Assembly: GCA_015069065.1 (NCBI GenBank)
Contig: SVJI01000027.1
Location: forward strand, 1 to 12,105
Length of the DNA: 12,105 bases
DNA from: Oscillospiraceae bacterium
GTDB taxonomy: Bacteria > Bacillota > Clostridia > UMGS1883
Direction of reading: 5' to 3'
Part shown: positions 6,485 to 12,105 of the stretch, piece by piece
Position numbering within the stretch: position 1 is the stretch's first letter
How the letters are laid out: every line of letters starts with the position of its first letter
Position numbers and translations under genes: made by a program
The notes under the pieces: generated by a model
Database searches by the model: none
The model's input: only the letters and a program-made list of their open reading frames with translations
What the model was told of the DNA's origin: nothing

Positions 6485-7108
6485 ATGAAAGAGGAAGAAC
6501 TTCTCAGGCTTGAATCGATGTGGAGCCTTGAACACGCTCTTTTTGAAAAGGGGTACAGTGCTGTTGCAGGTGTTGACGAGGCAGGCAGGGGACCTCTGGC
6601 GGCAGAGGTGTACGCTGCGGCGGTAATACTTCCGCCTGATATATGTATAGAGGGACTTAACGATTCAAAAAAACTGTCAGAAAAAAAGCGGGAAAAGCTT
6701 TACGATGAAATTTGTGAGTGCGCCCTTGCATACGCTGTGGCAACGGCAAGCGTTGAGGAAATTGATGAATTTAACATCCGCAATGCTACATACATGGCGA
6801 TGAACAGAGCCATTGAGGCACTTAAGATAAAGCCTGATTTTGTAATGGTGGATGGTGATTGTATTAAGGATTGCGCCTACCCCCACGAATGTGTGATAAA
6901 GGGTGATGCAAAAAGCCTGAGTATCGCAGCGGCATCAGTTCTGGCGAAAGTGTCGAGGGACAGGCATATGCTCTCACTTGCCGAAAAATATCCCATGTAC
7001 GGCTTTGAAAAGCACAAGGGGTACGGTACTGCAGCGCATATTGCTGCATTAAAGGAGTATGGTGCATGTGAAATACACAGAAAAACCTTTATCAAAAAAT
7101 TTGTCTGA
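6485..7108 (+). CDS. rnhB: Ribonuclease HII
   Basis: A 207-residue nuclease that cuts the RNA strand of RNA-DNA hybrids and removes single ribonucleotides from DNA. The catalytic acids are in place: Asp31-Glu32 in GVDEAGRGPL, Asp123 in MVDGD and Asp141 in KGDAKSLSIAAASVLAK. The LNDSKKLSEKKRE block is also typical. One deviation: the usual GRGPLAGPV continues here as GRGPLAAEV. The ~20-residue extension before the first catalytic motif is common in clostridial members. The ribosome site before ATG 6485 is weak (AGGATTGG, 6471-6478), 12 bases after the rbgA stop. The 3' end overlaps yraN. Confidence 0.96.
   Translation: MKEEELLRLESMWSLEHALFEKGYSAVAGVDEAGRGPLAAEVYAAAVILPPDICIEGLNDSKKLSEKKREKLYDEICECALAYAVATASVEEIDEFNIRNATYMAMNRAIEALKIKPDFVMVDGDCIKDCAYPHECVIKGDAKSLSIAAASVLAKVSRDRHMLSLAEKYPMYGFEKHKGYGTAAHIAALKEYGACEIHRKTFIKKFV
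7051..7057 (+). promoter_or_regulatory. Ribosome site deciding the yraN start
   Basis: AAAGGAG inside the end of rnhB. An in-frame ATG at 7059 is only 1 base away and GTG at 7062 only 4, both too close. GTG at 7068 is at 10 bases and is the best start. Confidence 0.6.
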
Positions 7109-7490
7109 AAAGAGAAAAACAACGGCAGGTTCCATAGGCGCTCTGGGCGAGGAAGCTGCCGTTAAAACGTTGAGAAAATACGGTTATAGAATTGTGGAAC
7201 GGAATTTCAAAACAAAGATGGGCGAAATAGATATAATAGCAAAGGATGGGGAATACACCTGCTTTGTTGAGGTGAAGCTGAGAAAACGCAACGATTTCGG
7301 CACGCCCGCTGATGCTATCGACCATGCTAAACGCCGCCGTATTATAAATACGGCTACGCTCTACGCAAAAATGAAGAATATCTATGATACACCCATGCGG
7401 TTTGATGCCGTTTTAATAAATGCAGATACCGTAGACGGAAGATTGGAAAATGTAAGTATAGAGGTAGTTAAAGACGCATTCAGGCTGTGA
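7068..7490 (+). CDS. yraN: YraN / UPF0102 family protein (PD-(D/E)xK nuclease fold)
   Basis: About 140 residues from the preferred GTG. The family has a restriction-endonuclease-like fold and unproven biological role. The hallmark motifs are present: GALGEEAA near 24-31, YGYRIVERNF near 38-47, GEIDIIA with Asp55, and FVEVK with Glu68 and Lys70. The N-terminus before GALGEEAA is about 23 residues, longer than in many relatives and Lys-rich. The start is uncertain: ATG 7059 and GTG 7062 are in frame but sit too near the AAAGGAG site. The gene overlaps rnhB by about 41 bases and its TGA abuts topB, so translation is probably coupled. Linkage to rnhB and rbgA is common in Bacillota. Confidence 0.9.
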   Translation: MKYTEKPLSKNLSEKRKTTAGSIGALGEEAAVKTLRKYGYRIVERNFKTKMGEIDIIAKDGEYTCFVEVKLRKRNDFGTPADAIDHAKRRRIINTATLYAKMKNIYDTPMRFDAVLINADTVDGRLENVSIEVVKDAFRL

Positions 7491-7498
7491 GGTTATTT

Positions 7499-9592
7499 AT
7501 GAAGCTGATTATCGCCGAAAAACCGAGCCTTGCGCGTAATATTGCAGGGGCTATCGGAAACATGAAAAAATATCCCCGCTATTTTGAGGGCGGAGATTAT
7601 ATAGTAACGTGGGCGTTTGGTCATCTGTTTTCTCTGGCAGACATTGAAAATTATTCACCCAATCCCGACGGAGAAACACGCTGGACGATGAAGAATCTTC
7701 CGTGTTTTCCCGAAAAGTTTGAGTTTGAGCTGAAGAAAAACAGTGATAAAACGGTTGACAGCGGTGTAAAGCAGCAGTTTGACACCATTAAGGAGCTATG
7801 CTTGCGCAGCGATGTTAATGAAATCATAAATGCAGGCGATGCTGACCGTGAGGGAGAGATAATAGTCAGAACCTGTGTCATGAAAACACAGTGTACGGAC
7901 AAGCCCTTTATGCGCCTGTGGCTGCCTGACCAGACAGAGGAAACAATCCGTCAGGGGCTTTTGGAAATGAAAGAAGAAGCTTCCTACGACAACCTTGCTA
8001 AGGAGGGCTATGCCAGAACGTTTATAGATTGGCTATACGGAGTAAATCTTACACGCTATGCCACGTTAAAGTCGGGCACGCTTATGCGCGTGGGGCGCGT
8101 TATAGTGCCTATTGTTAAAGCGATTTACGACCGTGATATGCAGATACGCAATTTTAAGCCCGATATATATTACGCACCGTACAGTATGACAGAGCAGGGC
8201 GGCGGAGAAGTGGAGCTTACAAGCAAGCAGAAATTTGACAAGAACGAGCTTTCCAAGGCTCAGGAGCTTTGTGTCAGATATAACGAGGCTAAGGGTGTTG
8301 TTACATCGAAAAAGGTGAAAAAAGACACCCTGTCACCGGGAAAATTGTTCTCCCTGACAAAACTGCAGAATGTTCTGGGTAAAAAGTATAAGATGCCCAT
8401 GGATGAAAGCCTGCGGATAGTTCAGGGGTTATATGAGAAGGGGTATGTCACATATCCGCGTACCAACTCGGAATACATGGCAACAGCGGAAAAAGGAAAG
8501 GTAAAGCAGATTCTTTCTGCGGTTGAAAAATTGGGATATCCTGTTAAATTCAAGGACGGAAAAACGATTTTTGATGACAGTAAAATTGAGTCCCACTCCG
8601 CACTTACCCCTACATATAAGATTCCTGACAAAACTGCCCTCTCTGAGGATGAGGCAAAGGTTTATTCAGCAATCATGCGCAGATTTGTTGCAGTTTTCTG
8701 CAGTGAGGAATGTGTAGCGCAGAAGAATGAAATAAAAATTGATGTAGGCGGCATGGAGGAGTTTGTCCTCAAGGGGACGGTTATATTAGAACCGGGCTGG
8801 ACTAAGTATGACGATTATAATAAAAAGGATAAAATTCTGCCCAATCTTGAAAAGGGAGATATTATAGACGTCAGCTTCGTACCGAAGGAAAAGGAAACCT
8901 CTCCGCCCAAACACTATACGATAGAAACACTTAATAACTACCTTAAAAACCCTTTCCGCGAGGAAAAGGCAAATGCTCAGAACGAAGATGACGAGGAAGA
9001 ATACCGCGCGATATTTGAGGGACTGGAGCTTGGTACTGAGGCAACAAGGACGGGTATAATTGAAAACGCCATAAAGAGTAAATACATAGCTTTAAAAAAG
9101 GATGTATATACAATTTTGCCCGATGGGGAAAATCTGATTGTGTCCTTAAGCCGTATGGGGATAAGCATGGATAAGTACAAAACATCTTATCTCGGTCAGG
9201 CATTGAAAAAGGTGTATAAGGGCGAAATTACCGTTAAAGACAGTATCCTTATCACACAAAAGGAGATAAGCAGAATTTTTGAGAAAACACAATCCTCTGC
9301 GGAAAAGGATACCGACGACGGCTTCGTTGGCGATGTGGTAGGTGTGTGCCCCAGATGCGGAGGAAATGTAGTCAGGACAAAGTTTGGCTACGGCTGCGAC
9401 AGGTATAAGGACGGATGCAAGCTTAGTATAAACAACGTGATATTGGACAGAGTAATTTCTGTTTCGAATGTGAAGCTCCTTTTAGAAACAGGGAAAACCA
9501 GTAAAATAGAGGGCTTTGTTTCAAAAAAGACAGGAAAAACCTTTTCGGCGGTGCTGAAGCTTCATGATGATGGAGTTGTTTTTGATTTTTGA
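7499..9592 (+). CDS. topB: DNA topoisomerase III (type IA)
   Basis: A 697-residue type IA topoisomerase that cuts and passes single strands, mainly for decatenation and resolving recombination or replication intermediates. The N-terminal TOPRIM domain shows MKLIIAEKPS with Glu7 and NAGDADREGE with the DADRE acids at 114-118. The active-site Tyr319 lies in VTYPRTNSEYM. The SHSALTPT and GTEATRTGIIE motifs of the core follow. An acidic stretch (EDDEEE) precedes the latter. The C-terminus carries one zinc ribbon (Cys617, 620, 633, 640) and a short Topo-C repeat (TGKTSKIEGF). The ATG at 7499 is preferred because TGAGG lies 6 bases upstream and MKLIIAEKPS is the family start; an in-frame GTG at 7487 overlaps the yraN stop. 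Confidence 0.96.
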   Translation: MKLIIAEKPSLARNIAGAIGNMKKYPRYFEGGDYIVTWAFGHLFSLADIENYSPNPDGETRWTMKNLPCFPEKFEFELKKNSDKTVDSGVKQQFDTIKELCLRSDVNEIINAGDADREGEIIVRTCVMKTQCTDKPFMRLWLPDQTEETIRQGLLEMKEEASYDNLAKEGYARTFIDWLYGVNLTRYATLKSGTLMRVGRVIVPIVKAIYDRDMQIRNFKPDIYYAPYSMTEQGGGEVELTSKQKFDKNELSKAQELCVRYNEAKGVVTSKKVKKDTLSPGKLFSLTKLQNVLGKKYKMPMDESLRIVQGLYEKGYVTYPRTNSEYMATAEKGKVKQILSAVEKLGYPVKFKDGKTIFDDSKIESHSALTPTYKIPDKTALSEDEAKVYSAIMRRFVAVFCSEECVAQKNEIKIDVGGMEEFVLKGTVILEPGWTKYDDYNKKDKILPNLEKGDIIDVSFVPKEKETSPPKHYTIETLNNYLKNPFREEKANAQNEDDEEEYRAIFEGLELGTEATRTGIIENAIKSKYIALKKDVYTILPDGENLIVSLSRMGISMDKYKTSYLGQALKKVYKGEITVKDSILITQKEISRIFEKTQSSAEKDTDDGFVGDVVGVCPRCGGNVVRTKFGYGCDRYKDGCKLSINNVILDRVISVSNVKLLLETGKTSKIEGFVSKKTGKTFSAVLKLHDDGVVFDF

Positions 9593-9622
9593 TATGTATA
9601 TTTTTATAGAGGTGAAGGAATA

Positions 9623-10450
9623 ATGAGTGAAAATTGTAATCATAACTGTTCGGAGTGCGGAAAGGATTGTGGTGACCGTACTCAGCAGCAAAGCTTTCTT
9701 GAAGCTCCGCACGAGCTTTCAAGGGTGAAAAAGGTAATAGGAATTGTCAGCGGTAAAGGCGGCGTGGGAAAATCCCTTGTAACCTCACTTCTGGCAGTAA
9801 GTATGCAGCGCAGAAATTATGCGGGTGCTATTCTTGATGCGGATATAACAGGCCCGTCTATTCCCAAAGCGTTTGGAATCAAAGGCAGGGCAGAGGGCAG
9901 TGATATAGGACTTTTCCCTGTAAATAGCAAGCTGGGAACAAAGGTTATGTCAGTAAATCTTTTACTGGAAAATGAAAGTGATCCTGTTATCTGGCGCGGC
10001 CCTGTTATTGCAGGCATGGTAAAGCAGTTCTGGACAAATGTTATATGGGGCGATGTTGACTATATGTTTGTGGATATGCCTCCCGGAACAGGTGATGTTC
10101 CGCTGACGGTGTTTCAGTCGCTCCCTGTTGACGGCATCGTTGTCGTTACTTCACCGCAGGAGCTTGTTGAAATGATTGTAGGTAAGGCTGTGAAGATGGC
10201 TGAAATGATGAATATTCCGATTCTGGGTATTGTGGAAAACATGTCATACTTTGAATGTCCCGATTGCGGAAAGAAGCATAGTATTTTCGGTGAGAGCCGC
10301 ATTGATTCCCTTGCAGAAAAATTCGGAATAGATACAGTTTGCAAATTGCCGATAAATCCTAAGCTTGCGGAAAGCTGTGACCGTGGAATGATTGAACTGT
10401 TTGACGGTGACTGGCTGGAAAAAATGGCGGATAAAATAGAATCCTTATAA
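9623..10450 (+). CDS. Mrp/NBP35-family Fe-S cluster carrier ATPase
   Basis: A 275-residue P-loop ATPase of the Mrp/ApbC/NBP35 group, which holds and transfers 4Fe-4S clusters to target proteins in the cytosol. The deviant Walker A SGKGGVGKS is at 43-51, LDADITGPSIP at 71-81, DMPPGTGD at 151-158, and the cluster-bridging CPDC pair is Cys212 and Cys215. A Cys-rich N-terminus (Cys5, 9, 12, 16) resembles the extra N-terminal cluster site of eukaryotic and archaeal NBP35. There is no N-terminal DUF59 domain as in many bacterial Mrp proteins. The ATG at 9623 follows AGAGGTGA (9608-9615). It lies 30 bases after topB and 16 before nadE, and upstream of an Fe-S protein gene that could be a client. Confidence 0.94.
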   Translation: MSENCNHNCSECGKDCGDRTQQQSFLEAPHELSRVKKVIGIVSGKGGVGKSLVTSLLAVSMQRRNYAGAILDADITGPSIPKAFGIKGRAEGSDIGLFPVNSKLGTKVMSVNLLLENESDPVIWRGPVIAGMVKQFWTNVIWGDVDYMFVDMPPGTGDVPLTVFQSLPVDGIVVVTSPQELVEMIVGKAVKMAEMMNIPILGIVENMSYFECPDCGKKHSIFGESRIDSLAEKFGIDTVCKLPINPKLAESCDRGMIELFDGDWLEKMADKIESL

Positions 10451-10466
10451 AGAGAGGCTTTTAATT

Positions 10467-11195
10467 ATGTTCGATGCAAAGAAAGTAAAAGATGAATGTG
10501 TGGCATGGATAAGAAAATTCTTTGAGGAAAACGGCCCTGAATGTAATGCCGTTGTAGGCATTTCAGGCGGTAAGGACAGCTCTATTGTGGCGGCACTGTG
10601 CGTGGAGGCGCTCGGGAAAGAACGTGTTATAGGTGTGTTAATGCCCTGCGGAGAGCAGTTTGACATATCCTGTTCGTATAAATTGGTTGAGCATCTGGGA
10701 ATAAAGCATTTTGTAATCAATGTAAAGGATGCTATTGAGGGACTTAAGGGTGCATTCCCCGATGATATAGAGCTTACCGCTCAGGCAAACACCAATCTGC
10801 CTCCCAGAATCCGCATGGCTACTCTTTATGCGGTTTCTCAGTGCTTTAACGGCAGAGTTGCAAACACCTGCAATCTTTCCGAGGATTGGGTTGGATATTC
10901 TACCCGCTACGGTGATGCGGCAGGCGATTTTTCACCCCTTGCAAATATTACCGTTACAGAGCTTAAGGAAATAGGCCGTGTTCTGGGACTTCCTGTTGAT
11001 TTGGTTGATAAAGTTCCCATAGACGGACTTTGCGGAAAAACTGACGAGGATAATCTTGGCTTCACTTATGCGATGCTCGACAAATATATCCGCACAGGTG
11101 AAATTGAAGATTTACAGGTAAAGGAGAGAATCGACAGACTTCATAGGATGAATCTCTTCAAATTGCAGATGATGCCTGCTTTTAAACCGCAGTAA
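10467..11195 (+). CDS. nadE: NAD(+) synthetase, ammonia-dependent
   Basis: A 242-residue N-type ATP pyrophosphatase that amidates nicotinic acid adenine dinucleotide to NAD using ATP, the last step of NAD synthesis. The PP-loop SGGKDSS is at 33-39. The substrate-binding blocks NTCNLSEDWVGYSTRYGD and DGLCGKTDEDNLGFTY are present. There is no N-terminal nitrilase-type glutaminase domain, so it should use free ammonia, which fits an anaerobic ammonia-rich habitat. Length fits the short form. The ATG at 10467 follows AGAGAGG (10451-10457), 16 bases after the preceding stop. Confidence 0.96.
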   Translation: MFDAKKVKDECVAWIRKFFEENGPECNAVVGISGGKDSSIVAALCVEALGKERVIGVLMPCGEQFDISCSYKLVEHLGIKHFVINVKDAIEGLKGAFPDDIELTAQANTNLPPRIRMATLYAVSQCFNGRVANTCNLSEDWVGYSTRYGDAAGDFSPLANITVTELKEIGRVLGLPVDLVDKVPIDGLCGKTDEDNLGFTYAMLDKYIRTGEIEDLQVKERIDRLHRMNLFKLQMMPAFKPQ

Positions 11196-11228
11196 TCTTT
11201 TAAAAAACGGGAATTAAGGTGACTCTAG

Positions 11229-11891
11229 ATGAATAATAATATAACAGAATTTTTGGAAAACCGCTTTGTTTCGGATGTTGGCTTTTCAAAATGTGAGGAC
11301 ACTCCGTTTTTCGGACTGGAAAATGCGGTGTCCATGGTGTTCAGGCTTTCAGATGCTGTGGTAGAACAGATTGATAAAGCCCCGACACATACATATTTTC
11401 AGCATTACAGGACGATGAATACATATATTGATTCTGTGGCGCATCAGCTCGTGATGTATTTGCAGCAGCAGGGGTATAATGCAGCTGCAATTCCTGCAAG
11501 TCAGTCAGTTGAGGGACTGCAGGGACTATTTTCCCATAAAAAGGCGGCAGTTCGTTCAGGCATAGGCTATATTGGAAAAAGCTGCCTGTTTCTTTCAAGA
11601 AAGTTCGGTCCGAGGCTGCGTCTTGGAACGGTATTTACCGATGCACCCCTCGACACTGTTTGTATGACGCAAAAATCATTGTGCGGGGATTGCGATATAT
11701 GTGCTAAGGCATGCGGTGCCATGGCGATTAAAAACGTGAATTTCTGCGACGGAATGAGCCGCGAGGATATATACGATGCCAAGGCGTGCAGTGACTACAT
11801 GAAGAATAAATTCAAGCATATCGGCAGGGGCGCAGTGTGCGGAGTTTGTATGAAAGTTTGTCCCCGCGGAATAATAAAAAAAGATATATAA
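11229..11891 (+). CDS. QueG-like protein with double 4Fe-4S cluster domain
   Basis: A 220-residue protein related to the iron-sulfur half of epoxyqueuosine reductase (QueG). It shows GIGYIGKSCLFLSRKFGPRLRLG (here 111-133), then a ferredoxin-like domain with CGDCDICAKAC (Cys152, 155, 158, 162), Cys187 in KACSDYM, and CGVCMKVCP (Cys204, 207, 211). This Cys spacing matches the two 4Fe-4S clusters of QueG. It is much shorter than QueG (usually 300 or more), and no Asp is visible at 90-110 where the QueG catalytic Asp is expected. It is therefore probably not the queuosine enzyme; a cobalamin- or flavin-linked reductase role is possible but unproven. The start ATG at 11229 has AAGGTGA (11216-11222) 6 bases upstream. 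It ends the plus-strand gene series, 33 bases after nadE. Confidence 0.87.
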   Translation: MNNNITEFLENRFVSDVGFSKCEDTPFFGLENAVSMVFRLSDAVVEQIDKAPTHTYFQHYRTMNTYIDSVAHQLVMYLQQQGYNAAAIPASQSVEGLQGLFSHKKAAVRSGIGYIGKSCLFLSRKFGPRLRLGTVFTDAPLDTVCMTQKSLCGDCDICAKACGAMAIKNVNFCDGMSREDIYDAKACSDYMKNKFKHIGRGAVCGVCMKVCPRGIIKKDI

Positions 11892-11920
11892 AAAAATATA
11901 AAATATTTTAACAAAAAGTC

Positions 11921-11949
11921 TTGACAATCAGGAAAGCTTTTGTTATAAT
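11921..11949 (+). promoter_or_regulatory. Consensus sigma-A promoter of the tRNA cluster
   Basis: A perfect TTGACA (11921-11926), 17-base spacer and perfect TATAAT (11944-11949). The preceding bases (11889-11918) are almost all A and T, like an UP element. The transcript would start near 11956, 25 bases before tRNA-Val. This is the strongest promoter in the window. Confidence 0.92.
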
Positions 11950-11959
11950 AATCAACGTT

Positions 11960-11976
11960 GTCGGCACTGGTCGGCA
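11960..11976 (+). repeat. Short direct repeat in the tRNA leader
   Basis: GTCGGCA occurs twice (11960-11966 and 11970-11976) with CTG between, just after the predicted transcript start and 4 bases before tRNA-Val. It may matter for initiation or 5' processing, or be chance. Confidence 0.5.
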
Positions 11977-11980
11977 GTAT

Positions 11981-12056
11981 GGGAGCATAGCTCAGCTGGG
12001 AGAGCATCTGCCTTACAAGCAGAGGGTCATAGGTTCGAGCCCTATTGTTCCCACCA
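11981..12056 (+). tRNA. tRNA-Val (anticodon UAC)
   Basis: A complete 76-base cloverleaf. The acceptor arms GGGAGCA (11981-11987) and TGTTCCC (12046-12052) pair with one G-T wobble. The anticodon stem TCTGC/GCAGA holds the loop CTTACAA with anticodon TAC. The T arm is ATAGG-TTCGAGC-CCTAT. The discriminator A is followed by an encoded CCA (12054-12056). It reads GUA and probably other GUN codons. Confidence 0.97.
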
Positions 12057-12060
12057 TTTT

Positions 12061-12105
12061 GGCCCGGTAGTTCAGTTGGTTAGAACGCCAGCCTGTCACG
12101 CTGGA
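12061..12105 (+). tRNA. tRNA-Asp (anticodon GUC), partial
   Basis: Begins with acceptor GGCCCGG and a D arm, TAGTTCAGTTGGTTAGAA. The anticodon stem CCAGC/GCTGG encloses CTGTCAC with anticodon GTC. The window ends within the variable region, so the T arm and 3' acceptor are not seen. It follows tRNA-Val by 4 bases, so the two share one transcript. Confidence 0.94.

Noticed and set aside
11899..11910. Perfect palindrome TAAAATATTTTA after the Fe-S gene
   Set aside because: It is all A/T, too weak for a terminator stem, and expected by chance in this AT tract.
1..12105. Mobile elements, CRISPR, toxin-antitoxin or defence genes
   Set aside because: I saw no transposase, integrase, repeat-spacer pattern or defence motif. 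The tRNA genes show no attachment-site duplication within the window. All larger genes are housekeeping families.

Overview
The window looks like core chromosome of an anaerobic Clostridia member (Bacillota), most likely Oscillospirales/Ruminococcaceae-like. The reasons are the gene order rplS-lepB-rbgA-rnhB-yraN, a DUF6514-type small protein, the clostridial form of a ParE/GyrB-like protein, strong AAGGAGG-type ribosome sites, and sigma-A promoters. No phage, insertion sequence, CRISPR array or foreign-looking island is visible.

Left part (1-3856, minus strand): one apparent operon read right to left. A TTGAAA-N17-TATAAT promoter at 3828-3856 drives ygiQ (radical SAM protein), folD (one-carbon/folate enzyme) and a type IIA topoisomerase ATPase subunit of divergent ParE/GyrB type, which runs off the left edge. 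ygiQ and folD overlap out of phase by 95 bases.

Middle (3763-4576): an AT-rich divergent region with candidate promoters facing both ways, a 106-residue DUF6514-like gene, then a strong promoter and a structured leader ahead of rplS.

Right part (4577-11891, plus strand): rplS (ribosomal protein L19), an intrinsic terminator, then a tightly packed series: lepB (signal peptidase I), rbgA (50S assembly GTPase), rnhB (RNase HII), yraN (UPF0102 nuclease-fold protein), topB (topoisomerase III), an Mrp/NBP35-type Fe-S carrier ATPase, nadE (ammonia-dependent NAD synthetase) and a short QueG-like protein with two 4Fe-4S clusters. Gaps are mostly under 40 bases or are overlaps, and no promoter is evident inside the series, so these genes probably depend on read-through past the rplS terminator. 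The themes are ribosome production, protein secretion, DNA/RNA hybrid and topology maintenance, and Fe-S/NAD cofactor supply.

Right edge (11921-12105): a perfect consensus promoter (TTGACA-N17-TATAAT) with an AT-rich upstream tract drives a tRNA cluster: tRNA-Val(UAC), then tRNA-Asp(GUC), which is cut by the window end.

I did not find a clearly new biological system. The points most worth a second look are the ygiQ/folD overprint, the rplS leader and the terminator after rplS, the QueG-like protein lacking the expected catalytic Asp, and the divergent topoisomerase subunit.
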